Of a stretch of DNA of 60,336 nt, positions 34,981 to 42,884 are shown piece after piece. This DNA is from an uncultured Akkermansia sp. GTDB taxonomy: Bacteria; Verrucomicrobiota; Verrucomicrobiia; Verrucomicrobiales; Akkermansiaceae. Where the stretch lies: the NCBI GenBank assembly GCA_947626635.1, contig CANQSY010000002.1:1-60336 (forward strand), given 5' to 3'. The notes beneath the pieces are model-generated. The model was given only the letters and a program-made list of their open reading frames with translations. It was not told the origin of the DNA and made no database searches. Each line of letters begins with the position of its first letter. Positions within the stretch are counted from its first letter, which is position 1. A program made the position numbers and the translations under genes.

Positions 34981-36633
34981 ATGAAATTTCTACGACGCAA
35001 CTTGAGTTTAATGCTGGCGGTGAGGTATCTCAACCCCCTGCGATCCATGTTCTCTATCATCACGCTGATTTGCCTGGGAGGGGTAGCTCTTGGCGTTATG
35101 GTCCTCATTGTGGTGCTCAGTGTGATGGAAGGGTTACAGAAAGAAATGGAAACACGAACCTTGGCTTTTACCCCTCACTACGTCGTTTCCCTCTACGAAC
35201 AAGGTCGGCTCTCCACCCTCACCGAGGAAGATACCAACTGGCCCTCCATCGTCGATAAAATCTCCCGGCTCCCCGGAGTGGTCAGCGTCTATCCACTCAT
35301 CGAGCAGGACTCTTTCCTGCAGGGCGAAAATTCACGCCTCAGCGCTCGGATGCAGGCGATTGACCCCTCCAATCATTCCCAGATGCTCCCCTTGCTGCCC
35401 ATGCTGCGCGCAGGGTCCTTCGATTTTGGCGAGGGACTGGACCAGGAATGCGTCATCTCCGCACAAGTCGCCAGCGCCCTGCACATCGGGATTGGCGACC
35501 AAGTGCATATAACCCCTGTCGGCAGCATCGATCGTGTCGCTACCATCTATTCGATGATCCAGACTCCTCTGCTTACACAGCGGGATGACAAACTTCTGCC
35601 TTCCCTGCGAGGGATCTTCGAAAACAGCAGCCCGGCGCGTGGCGGCGAGCGGGTCCCCGCAGAAAAACTCCAGGCTCTCGCCGACCACATCAACGAGTAC
35701 AGTCCCGATCGCCTGCGCCGCAGTGAACGCGACCTGCTCGGCGATTTCTACACGGATGCTCTTAACCACATCGGCGACGTCCCTTTCACGCCGGACGAGA
35801 AAAAACGCTGGTTCGCCCGCATCGATGCTCTCGCTGCGCTGGATCGCGATAAAGAAGACGGCAAGGAAGTGAAATCCATCAACGAGATGGTCATGCCCAT
35901 GGACCTCAATGTTGTAGGCATCTATCAGCCCCCGGAAAATATGCCCGGTCCGGGGATCTTCATCCCCCTCACCATCGCTCAGGACCTGGTAGGCTACGGT
36001 TCGCGCGGGATGAATGAGGTGATGGGTCTCTGCGTGCGCATCGAGGATCCCAATATGCCCGGCAACTTGGAACAATCCATCTTGGAGCTGCTGCCTGATC
36101 TCTCGGGTTCCACTGAAAACCATCCGGTCGGTCGCATGTGGAGTGTTTCGTCATGGACCCATAATCTTGCGCAATGGTTCAAGCTTATTGCCAACGAACG
36201 CACCATGATGAGCTTTGTGCTCTCGATTATTTCACTCATCGCGAGTTTCTGCATAATGGCGGTCATGTTCACGATGAGCCTGCAGCGCAAACGCGAAATA
36301 GCCGTCCTCCAGGCGCTCGGCGCGACTCCCGGAAAGATCATGGCCATCTTCACCTGGCAGGGTATCATCATCGGCATCGGGGGAGCTGTCATGGGAATTG
36401 TGCTCGCCTTGCTCGTCCTTTACTACCGCCTTGAAATTCAAGCGGCCCTCGCCGGCATCGGGTTGGACCCCTTCCCCATGCAGGCTCACGGCATTACCCT
36501 CCCTGCTGAGTACAACCCCGCCACGTTTGCCCGCCAAGCCATTATGGCCTTCATGATGGTCACCATCGCCGCCATCATTCCCGCCTTTTTCATCTCTCGT
36601 CAAGACCCGGCCAAAGCTCTTCGCTCCAACTAA
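34981..36633 (+). CDS. LolC/E-type lipoprotein-releasing ABC permease
   Basis: 550 residues. FtsX-family permease architecture: one transmembrane segment near the N-terminus (about 20-45), a large periplasmic domain, and three at the C-terminus (about 405-430, 460-485, 515-540). Family motifs are LAVRYLNPLRSMFSIIT and the final QDPAKALRSN. Lipoprotein-releasing permeases are near 400-415 residues; the extra 140 residues lie in the periplasmic domain (about 140-380), which is an insertion or extension. AAGG precedes the ATG. The ATPase LolD is not in the window, so it must be encoded elsewhere. Confidence 0.8.
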   Translation: MKFLRRNLSLMLAVRYLNPLRSMFSIITLICLGGVALGVMVLIVVLSVMEGLQKEMETRTLAFTPHYVVSLYEQGRLSTLTEEDTNWPSIVDKISRLPGVVSVYPLIEQDSFLQGENSRLSARMQAIDPSNHSQMLPLLPMLRAGSFDFGEGLDQECVISAQVASALHIGIGDQVHITPVGSIDRVATIYSMIQTPLLTQRDDKLLPSLRGIFENSSPARGGERVPAEKLQALADHINEYSPDRLRRSERDLLGDFYTDALNHIGDVPFTPDEKKRWFARIDALAALDRDKEDGKEVKSINEMVMPMDLNVVGIYQPPENMPGPGIFIPLTIAQDLVGYGSRGMNEVMGLCVRIEDPNMPGNLEQSILELLPDLSGSTENHPVGRMWSVSSWTHNLAQWFKLIANERTMMSFVLSIISLIASFCIMAVMFTMSLQRKREIAVLQALGATPGKIMAIFTWQGIIIGIGGAVMGIVLALLVLYYRLEIQAALAGIGLDPFPMQAHGITLPAEYNPATFARQAIMAFMMVTIAAIIPAFFISRQDPAKALRSN

Positions 36634-37517
36634 TGCAAATCTACTGGATAGAGAAGCAAAAACGCCGGGGTCCGGTCTCGGTCGCGGACGTTCTTTCCCT
36701 TATCGAGCTCGGCGAGCTGTCCGCAGATACACAGGCATGGCACGCCGGTTGCAAAGACTGGATGCCCCTCAAATGTCTTCCCGCTTTGCAGGAGTATTTC
36801 CGCGACACTTCGGAAAAGGTTCCTGATGAACCGCGCAACGCGACAGCTCCCTCAAACGTCTCGGCGGTTCCCGAAGCGCCCCCTGATTCCTCTCCCTCGC
36901 CCGAAAAAGCAACCACCGTTCCGATGACTGCTTTCCTCGTCGGATTTTTCCCTCGGCTTGTTGCGAGATTGCTTGATTGCGCCCTGTACGCCACAATGGT
37001 TTTGGGCATCCTCTATTCGTTCCATGCGCCCTTTTCTCCCTATTTCCTGCCGGGGAATCCTCTCTTCTGGCTTCCTTTCGTTGTGCTGGAAAGCATCTTT
37101 GCGTACACGTTGCGCACAACCCCCGGCAAATTTTGGCTGGGAATAGCCCTATTCCCTATCTCCGGTAAAGCGAGTTATTCTCAATGCCTGTGCCGCAGCC
37201 TTCTTGCTTTTTCCTTGGGAATGGGATTCATGATTCCCATTATCCTCCTCGTTTCTTTTCCCTTCTGTGTTTGGAGTATCCGACGCAACAAGCTTACTTT
37301 CTGGGACGCGCGCTCCGGCATTGCCCCCTTCTCTCCTCACCCATCCTTCTCCCCTCTCCGCATTCTTTCCATCGGTTTCACCCTTTTCCTCTGCCTTCAA
37401 CTTTGCTCGCTCTTCCTGGAGCCATGGATACCGGACATGCTCCGCGACCTCGCCACACAAAACCCCGATGCCGCCAACTGGCTTCACGATTTCCTCTCAT
37501 CTCTGGAAACGCCCTGA
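36633..37517 (+). CDS. GYF_2-RDD domain membrane protein
   Basis: 294 residues. An N-terminal GYF_2-type domain (about 1-55; YWIEKQKRRGPVSVADVLSLIELGELSADTQAW and DWMPL), a Pro/Ser/Glu linker (about 60-95), then an RDD membrane domain (about 105-275) with RLVARLLDCALYATM, TTPGKFWLGIALFPI and WDARSGIAP. RDD proteins have three or more membrane segments and often no known role, some being transport-related. The ATG overlaps the stop of the permease gene by one base (TAATG). It is the last gene of the pheA operon. A second GYF_2 protein lies at 40057. Confidence 0.78.
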   Translation: MQIYWIEKQKRRGPVSVADVLSLIELGELSADTQAWHAGCKDWMPLKCLPALQEYFRDTSEKVPDEPRNATAPSNVSAVPEAPPDSSPSPEKATTVPMTAFLVGFFPRLVARLLDCALYATMVLGILYSFHAPFSPYFLPGNPLFWLPFVVLESIFAYTLRTTPGKFWLGIALFPISGKASYSQCLCRSLLAFSLGMGFMIPIILLVSFPFCVWSIRRNKLTFWDARSGIAPFSPHPSFSPLRILSIGFTLFLCLQLCSLFLEPWIPDMLRDLATQNPDAANWLHDFLSSLETP

Positions 37518-37587
37518 GAGACACCTTCCCCGGGAAAAGCAGACAGGAGCGTTGCTCTGCCCATGAGATGAAGGGCACCCGGGTCCG

Positions 37588-38856
37588 TCACTGCTTCCTG
37601 GGTATCAGCTCGCAGATAATGTCCTCAAGGAGGAGTCGTTTGGACTCCCGGGTATCCATTTTTTTAAGTTCAATGACCGGATATTCTGCACCGATGATGG
37701 CGGCATATTGGGCTCCTATACGTTCGGCATGGCGCAACTGCTTGCCCAACTTCACATCCGCCAAGGGGAGATCGACCCGGACCCCGGCGTCCCGAAGTGT
37801 CGAAGCCAGCATGAGCATCTGCCCGCGCATCTCGGGCGCCGCCAAGGCCAGACACACATCGCACACATGCGGGACCAACGCCGCATCCTTCTGAGCTTTT
37901 GCCGTCGGACACGTCTCGATCAAATGCGCGATCACGGCATCTCCCATGGCAAAGCCTGTAGCAGGCATATCGATACTTCCATCCGTAAGAGTGGAGATGA
38001 GACGGTCGTACCGCCCCCCGCCGGCAACGGCTCGTAAGTTGTGCCCTTGGTCGAATATCTCAAAGACGAGACCCGTATAGTACGCCAGACCGCGCACAAC
38101 GCCAAGGTCGAGCTTGACATAGTCTCCCAAGCCTCGAGCCTGCAAATCAGCAAGCACCGACTCATAGCGCGGAGAAATCCCCGTCGGCGGATGAGCGATA
38201 AACTCCATGATGCTGTCGCGAGATAAACCGAGCTCACGCAGCTTTTTATCGCTTTCCTCGGGGAGGGTGCGCTCTAATTTGTCGATGACCCCCAAGAAAT
38301 CCTGCACCCTAGGCTCGGGCACGTCGTGCTGGCGCGCGTACTCCAACCATACCTCACGGTCACTCACCCTCACAATAAAATCTTTTGACGTAAATCCCAA
38401 CTCGCGCATACAGTCAATCGCGAGCGCCAACAACTCCGCATCCGCACCGGTGCCGGCTTCCCCCAAGATGTCCGCGTTGAACTGCACAAATTCACGCAAC
38501 CGTCCCTTCTGGGGTTTTTCATAACGAAAGCACGACCCGATTTCGTACCACTTCAGTGGCTTGTTGTAATCCAAGTAGCAGGAACTCACGATGCGCCCGA
38601 GCGATGCAGTCAGCTCCGGCCGCAACGATATATCTCTTTCTCCTTGGTCCTTAAAGCGAAATAGTTGCGTAGGCAGCTCGCCACCGCTCTTTTTCAAGTA
38701 GAGTTCCGTCGGTTCGACGGTAGGGGCTTCCCATTCGACGAAGCCGTAACGGCGAGCCACTGATCTCCACGCTCTGAATAAATATTCCCTCAGCGCATAT
38801 TCCTGCGGCGCAAAATCCCGGAATCCCGGGAGCGGTTGTAATCGTGGATCTGCCAT
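37588..38856 (-). CDS. hisS: Histidyl-tRNA synthetase
   Basis: 422 residues. Class II synthetase motifs: GFRDF near the N-terminus, motif 1 region, motif 2 CFRYEKPQKGRLREFVQF, histidine-specific VVRGLAYYTGLVFEI and motif 3 GGGRYDRLI/TGFAMG. In the HisA region a common form is RGLDYYT; here Ala replaces Asp, a change seen in some HisRS groups. The C-terminal anticodon domain (about 325-422) is present. A leadered promoter at 38888-38916 precedes it, and GAGAAGG lies before the ATG. Confidence 0.95.
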   Translation of the reverse strand: MADPRLQPLPGFRDFAPQEYALREYLFRAWRSVARRYGFVEWEAPTVEPTELYLKKSGGELPTQLFRFKDQGERDISLRPELTASLGRIVSSCYLDYNKPLKWYEIGSCFRYEKPQKGRLREFVQFNADILGEAGTGADAELLALAIDCMRELGFTSKDFIVRVSDREVWLEYARQHDVPEPRVQDFLGVIDKLERTLPEESDKKLRELGLSRDSIMEFIAHPPTGISPRYESVLADLQARGLGDYVKLDLGVVRGLAYYTGLVFEIFDQGHNLRAVAGGGRYDRLISTLTDGSIDMPATGFAMGDAVIAHLIETCPTAKAQKDAALVPHVCDVCLALAAPEMRGQMLMLASTLRDAGVRVDLPLADVKLGKQLRHAERIGAQYAAIIGAEYPVIELKKMDTRESKRLLLEDIICELIPRKQ

Positions 38857-38887
38857 ACCTTCTCGTTGACGTCCTTCGTCTGCTTCA

Positions 38888-38916
38888 TTGATACCCTTTC
38901 ATACCCCGATCGTCAA
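38888..38916 (-). promoter_or_regulatory. Promoter of hisS
   Basis: On the minus strand: TTGACG (38911-38916), 17-bp spacer, TATCAA (38888-38893). The leader would be about 25 bases with a Shine-Dalgarno-like GAGAAGG, so hisS is of the leadered class. Confidence 0.6.
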
Positions 38917-38947
38917 GACGATTTTTTATGAGCGGGGTGTGGTTTTT

Positions 38948-38977
38948 CTGGCATGAGTCCGGGAGGTATGGTATGCT
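38948..38977 (+). promoter_or_regulatory. Leaderless-type promoter of rnc
   Basis: CTGGCA (38948-38953, a weak -35), 18-bp spacer ending in TGG, TATGCT (38972-38977), six bases, ATG at 38984. Confidence 0.5.
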
Positions 38978-38983
38978 CGGGGT

Positions 38984-39670
38984 ATGCAGAGGGAGAAGAT
39001 TGAGGAGAAGTTGGGGTATCAATTTAAAAACGTCGAGTTGTTGGTAGAGGCGTTGACGCACCCCAGTGTGCAGCGGGAAAGCAAGGTAGCGTCGCCTTAC
39101 GAACGCCTGGAGTACCTGGGGGACGCCGTGCTTGAGTTAATTGTTTCCTTACAGCTCTTCCTCTCTTTTCCAAAAGCCGATGAGGGAAGTCTCACCAAAA
39201 TGCGCGCTGCCATTGTTAGCCGCAAGCACCTCGGCGCCCTCGCAAAAAAACTTGGTTGGGGAGACCAACTGAACATGAGTAACTTCTTGGAAAACTCCGG
39301 CGGCCGTTCCACTTCCTCCATCCTGGCAAACACATTTGAAAGCATCATCGGCGCCGTTATGTTGGACTCTGATTTCACCACGGCCTCGCGGGTAGCGCTC
39401 CATCTGCTCGGCGATCAGTGGCTGGACGAAGCAAGGGATCTCGCCTCCGCTAATCCTAAAGGTGAACTGCAGGAGCTGTTGCAAAGCATCGACAATACCT
39501 CTGCTGATTACCAAGTAGAGCAAATCTCGGCCGTTCCACCCCTTTATCGCGCCACGGCCGTCTGGCAAGGTCGTCAGCTCGGTTGCGGGAAAGGTAGCAG
39601 CAAGCGCCGCGCCGAGACTGCCGCCGCCGAACAAGCCCTCCGCCTCCTCAGGTCAGAAATTTCCACTTGA
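38984..39670 (+). CDS. rnc: Ribonuclease III
   Basis: 228 residues. The RNase III signature is ERLEYLGDAVLEL (about 40-52, Tyr replacing the usual Phe), and the second catalytic block is ANTFESIIGAVMLDSDF with the metal-binding Glu. A C-terminal double-stranded RNA-binding domain (about 158-225; PKGELQELLQ and GKGSSKRRAETAAAEQAL) follows. It cleaves double-stranded RNA in rRNA processing. Monocistronic, with its own promoter. Confidence 0.96.
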   Translation: MQREKIEEKLGYQFKNVELLVEALTHPSVQRESKVASPYERLEYLGDAVLELIVSLQLFLSFPKADEGSLTKMRAAIVSRKHLGALAKKLGWGDQLNMSNFLENSGGRSTSSILANTFESIIGAVMLDSDFTTASRVALHLLGDQWLDEARDLASANPKGELQELLQSIDNTSADYQVEQISAVPPLYRATAVWQGRQLGCGKGSSKRRAETAAAEQALRLLRSEIST

Positions 39671-39695
39671 CGAACGAGACATGAAAAGGTATCAA
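39667..39695 (+). promoter_or_regulatory. Promoter of the ArsR-family gene
   Basis: TTGACG (39667-39672, over the rnc stop), 17-bp spacer, TATCAA (39690-39695), 13 bases to the ATG at 39709. The leader would be about six bases. Confidence 0.6.
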
Positions 39696-39708
39696 GGGAA
39701 GTAACGAT

Positions 39709-40023
39709 ATGAACGACCTGTGCAAAATAGATGCTGTCATGCCGCCCGATGAGGAAATCTGTGATTTGGCGGATTTTTTTAAGGTATTTGGCGACAGTTC
39801 AAGGCTTAAGGTACTGTGGGCGCTGCACCATGGCGAACTATGCGTCTCTCACCTCGCCGAACATCTCGGCATGAGCGTCCCGGCTGTCTCTCATCAGCTC
39901 AAAATCCTGCGTCAGGGACACCTTGTGCGTACGCGCCGCGAGGGGAAGAATATCTACTACTCCCCGGCCGATGACCATGTAAAGAAGATCCTCGACCTCG
40001 GCATGGAACACATGAACGAGTGA
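39709..40023 (+). CDS. ArsR/SmtB-family metal-sensing repressor
   Basis: 104 residues, a winged-helix repressor of ArsR/SmtB type: GDSSRLKVLWAL, ELCVSHLAEHL, SVPAVSHQLKILRQGHLV recognition helix, and RREGKNIYYSPADDHVKKIL. The C-terminal helix has Asp88, His90, His101 and Glu104, with exactly the spacing of the zinc-binding alpha-5 site of SmtB and CzrA. The alpha-3 site of CadC-like proteins would need a second Cys (ELCVC); here it is ELCVS. So Zn or Co sensing is inferred. No metal transporter is adjacent, so its targets lie elsewhere, or it regulates its own gene. Confidence 0.85.
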   Translation: MNDLCKIDAVMPPDEEICDLADFFKVFGDSSRLKVLWALHHGELCVSHLAEHLGMSVPAVSHQLKILRQGHLVRTRREGKNIYYSPADDHVKKILDLGMEHMNE

Positions 40024-40056
40024 CGTCCACAGGACGATTCCTCGATCATCGTCCAC

Positions 40057-40419
40057 TCATGATTTTGAGAGGAGCGAGAAGAACATATATCCAAGCAGGA
40101 GCACCAGCACAACAGGCCACGCATACATAAGCAGTCCTACTCCAATCGCGATAACGACCACTAGGACTGCTGCCAACAGCAGCAAACTGCACCAGGAAAA
40201 ATGATGCGTGAGAATCTGCCATAACGTGGGATGCGCCTCCTGCTCTTCTTCCGCACTCAAATCGATCTGCGAGAGCGGACGCCACGTGGAAGAATCCTCT
40301 CTGCGTACCCATGTGTCGTCGGCTATTTCACCTCCGGCGCGCAGTCGCACAAGATCGTTACCCGTCACCGGACCGACCTTTTTTTCTCCTGTATCGTAAA
40401 AGAAACGCCGCGACATCAT
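40057..40419 (-). CDS. GYF_2-domain small membrane protein
   Basis: 120 residues starting at either of two consecutive ATGs (40419, 40416). A GYF_2-like domain (about 1-55; FFYDTGEKKVGPVTGNDLVRLRAGGEIADDTWVRRED, WRPL) is followed by two hydrophobic segments (about 75-97, 98-115). The domain is shared with the RDD protein at 36633. Role unknown; GYF_2 proteins in bacteria are usually membrane-anchored. It lies convergent with the ArsR gene. Confidence 0.75.
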   Translation of the reverse strand: MMSRRFFYDTGEKKVGPVTGNDLVRLRAGGEIADDTWVRREDSSTWRPLSQIDLSAEEEQEAHPTLWQILTHHFSWCSLLLLAAVLVVVIAIGVGLLMYAWPVVLVLLLGYMFFSLLSKS

Positions 40420-40427
40420 ACGAGAAA

Positions 40428-40457
40428 TAGATAGGCAAGGGCTCTATTGATTGTCAA
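40428..40457 (-). promoter_or_regulatory. Leaderless-type promoter of the GYF_2 gene
   Basis: On the minus strand: TTGACA (40452-40457), 18-bp spacer, TATCTA (40428-40433), eight bases, ATG at 40419. The -35 overlaps the end of lpdA. Confidence 0.6.
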
Positions 40458-41848
40458 GCGTGGATAGAATTCCCATCTGCTCCCAGAGTGGCTTCGTGGA
40501 GGGCTTCCGCTAAAGTGGGATGGGCGAAGATAGTGGCATGCAGGTCTTCGTCTGTGAGCTCAGCCGCGATGGCAACGCCGGGCGCGGCAATGAGTTCCGT
40601 GGCGTTTTCCCCAACGATATGCGCCCCGAGTAGCTCTCCGTGTTCTGCACCGAAAAGAAGTTTGACAAACCCCTCGGTCTCTCCGGCGGCCACGGCACGC
40701 CCGCTTGCCTGAAAGGGAAACTTGCCCACTTTATACGCCACGCCGCTTTCCTTGAGCTCGCGCTCGCGTTTTCCGATACTCGCCACCTGCGGGTGGCAGT
40801 ACGTACAACCAGGGACGTGATGCGGTTTGCGTGGTTTCGAGCCGGGCACAAACATGCCTTCCACCGCCTGGGTCGCCTCGTAGCTGGCCGTGTGGGCCAA
40901 CATGATGCCTCCTATGCAATCCCCCGCCGCATATACCCCGGGCAGACTGGTCTCATACTTCTCGTTTACCTCAATAAATCCGCGGTCGGTAAGTTTCAAT
41001 CCGGGCAGCACCTCGGGCACCACGGGCTGTACGCCGATCGCCACGAGACAGACCTCGGCCCGGACCTGCTTCGTCTGCCCATTTTTTGCGGTAATGGTGG
41101 CAAGCACCCCACCGCCTTCTACTTCCACAAGGCTCTCGACCTTCGCTCCGGCCATACAGGTGATACCCTTTTTCTTGAAGGAGCGTTCCATCGCCGTGCT
41201 TACCTCGTCATCTTCGTTCGGCAGGATACGCGGCAGAGCCTCAACAAGCGTCACTTGGGAGCCAAAGCAGTTGTAAATGTACGAAAACTCAGCACCTATC
41301 GCACCGGACCCTATCACCATGAGGCTCTCCGGCACCTTCGGCAACACCATGGCGTCCTTACTGCCAATGATGCTCTTCCCATTCATCGGAAAGGCCGGCA
41401 CCTCACGAGTACGCGCTCCGGTGGCAATGAGTATTTTGTCTGCCTCCAGCAGGCTTGTCTGACCATCCGCTCCTTTCACCTCCACCTTACCCGCAGCTAC
41501 AATACGCGCCTCCCCGCGCACACTCTCAATTTTGTGCTTTTTAAAGAGAAAACTTATCCCTCCCGAAAGGCGCTCGCTCACTTGTCTCGACCGTGCCACG
41601 ACAGCCCCCCAATCCAACTTGGGTTTTTCTTCCAGATGCATTCCGAACTCCTCCGCACGTGTTACCACGGTTCTATACAACTCCGCATTTTCCAGCAAAG
41701 CCTTCGTCGGTATGCATCCCCAGTTCAAACACGTCCCGCCCTCCCGTTCCTTCTCCACACATACAACCTTCTTCCCAAGCTGCGCCGCGCGTATTGCTCC
41801 TACATATCCCGCAGGACCACCGCCTATGACAATTAAATCGTATCCCAT
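40454..41848 (-). CDS. lpdA: Dihydrolipoyl dehydrogenase
   Basis: 464 residues from the second ATG (41848); the first in-frame ATG at 41866 lies upstream of the -10 box and is excluded. The FAD-binding GGGPAGYVGA, redox-active cysteines 40 and 45 in GGTCLNWGC, NAD-binding VIGSGAIGAEF, FAD contact GVYAAGDC and the C-terminal catalytic His in FAHPTLAEALHEA (usual form HAHPTLSEA) identify E3. It reoxidises lipoamide in 2-oxoacid dehydrogenase and glycine cleavage complexes. None of those partner genes is in the window. Confidence 0.95.
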   Translation of the reverse strand: MGYDLIVIGGGPAGYVGAIRAAQLGKKVVCVEKEREGGTCLNWGCIPTKALLENAELYRTVVTRAEEFGMHLEEKPKLDWGAVVARSRQVSERLSGGISFLFKKHKIESVRGEARIVAAGKVEVKGADGQTSLLEADKILIATGARTREVPAFPMNGKSIIGSKDAMVLPKVPESLMVIGSGAIGAEFSYIYNCFGSQVTLVEALPRILPNEDDEVSTAMERSFKKKGITCMAGAKVESLVEVEGGGVLATITAKNGQTKQVRAEVCLVAIGVQPVVPEVLPGLKLTDRGFIEVNEKYETSLPGVYAAGDCIGGIMLAHTASYEATQAVEGMFVPGSKPRKPHHVPGCTYCHPQVASIGKRERELKESGVAYKVGKFPFQASGRAVAAGETEGFVKLLFGAEHGELLGAHIVGENATELIAAPGVAIAAELTDEDLHATIFAHPTLAEALHEATLGADGNSIHA

Positions 41849-41854
41849 GCCCTC

Positions 41855-41883
41855 ATCATACCCCATCCCCCTCCTTGTTGCAA
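41855..41883 (-). promoter_or_regulatory. Leaderless-type promoter of lpdA
   Basis: On the minus strand: TTGCAA (41878-41883), 17-bp spacer, TATGAT (41855-41860), six bases, ATG at 41848. Confidence 0.7.
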
Positions 41884-41991
41884 ACTAATTGTGTAACATG
41901 CAAGGTCCAAGCTGCTTGCATGGCCTTTCATCCACCGTTCACGCTCTGCGGCATGATGACCCTGCGGGGGACCGCAAGGGTTGGGATCAAC

Positions 41992-42717
41992 TTAACGAAT
42001 GAAATGGGTAAATTGGCGTTCGACGGGCTGCGGCGGGGGTACAAGGGCATATGCTTTCATCGCGCGAGCCAAATTGCGTCCCAGCTGTCGCATCACCGAA
42101 ACTCCTTCCTCGTCCTTCATCACATCCTCGGCGGAAAAACCGTGCACTTCGTTCCAGTAGTATGAAGAAATAACCGGCATCTGATTAATGGTCATGTGCT
42201 TCTGGATGGCATCAATGGTGGCGAGAGAACCTGCCCTGCGCGAGGATGCCACCGCTGCCCCGGGTTTCCCTTCAAAAGCGAAACTCCCGGCGTAAAAGGC
42301 GCGATCCAAAGCGCTGAGCAAGCGACCGGATGGGTGTCCGTAATAGACCGGTGAACCAAATACAAAACCGTGTGCGTCTTTTGCCTTGGCAATGAGCTCA
42401 TTCACGGGGTCATCCTTCCAGATGCACACCCCCGGGTGCTTGCGACAATTCCCGCAGGCGATGCAATCCGACACGGGCGCCGGACCCAGCTGAAAAATTT
42501 CTGTCCGGACGCCGGCCGCTTGCAGCTCCTGCGCCACAAGCGAGAGAGCCGTGAATGTGCACCCTTCCGCGTGCGGGCTGCCGTTGACAAGGATAGCCTT
42601 CAGCTGCGAAGACTGAGATGTTTCCTCTGCCGCTGCTTCTCCCATCATCCCGGCAGCAGCTATTGCTCCCCCTACTAGTCCCATCTTTGCCATAAAAGTG
42701 CGTCGATCTGTTTTCAT
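41992..42717 (-). CDS. Tat-exported flavodoxin-family NAD(P)H-dependent FMN reductase-like protein
   Basis: 241 residues from the ATG at 42717. The N-terminus (DRRTFMAKMGLVGGAIAAAGMMGEAAA) is a twin-arginine signal. The mature protein is an iron-sulfur flavoprotein/FMN-reductase type: FMN-phosphate loop ILVNGSPHAEGCTFTAL (about 43-58), a cysteine cluster CIACGNCRKHPGVCIW (about 87-105), SPVYYGHPSGRLLSALDRAFY. The cysteine spacing (C-x2-C-x2-C-x5-C) could hold a metal centre, or act in redox. Export of a flavodoxin-like protein before FMN loading suggests Tat-dependent cofactor insertion. Substrate unknown. Confidence 0.82.
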   Translation of the reverse strand: MKTDRRTFMAKMGLVGGAIAAAGMMGEAAAEETSQSSQLKAILVNGSPHAEGCTFTALSLVAQELQAAGVRTEIFQLGPAPVSDCIACGNCRKHPGVCIWKDDPVNELIAKAKDAHGFVFGSPVYYGHPSGRLLSALDRAFYAGSFAFEGKPGAAVASSRRAGSLATIDAIQKHMTINQMPVISSYYWNEVHGFSAEDVMKDEEGVSVMRQLGRNLARAMKAYALVPPPQPVERQFTHFIR

Positions 42718-42730
42718 GTCGATGCTGTTC

Positions 42731-42759
42731 CTTATAACCCATCTCTCCCTGCCTGGCAA
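42731..42759 (-). promoter_or_regulatory. Promoter of the Tat flavoprotein gene
   Basis: On the minus strand: TTGCCA (42754-42759), 17-bp spacer, TATAAG (42731-42736), 13 bases to the ATG at 42717; leader about six bases. Excludes the in-frame ATG at 42759. Confidence 0.6.
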
Positions 42760-42847
42760 GAAAATAAAGAATTGTTCCCGTTTTGTTTTTCCTCACGGAG
42801 AGCGCGATTTTGTTGGAAAGTAGGCCGGAAAATGTCCTGATAATAAC

Positions 42848-42876
42848 TTGACGAGAGGGCAGATATCAGGCATGAT
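42848..42876 (+). promoter_or_regulatory. Leaderless-type promoter of bamA
   Basis: TTGACG (42848-42853), 17-bp spacer, CATGAT (42871-42876), eight bases, ATG at 42885. The sequence GGCATGATA is shared with the region before the start at 1804. Confidence 0.5.
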
Positions 42877-42884
42877 AAGAGGGT

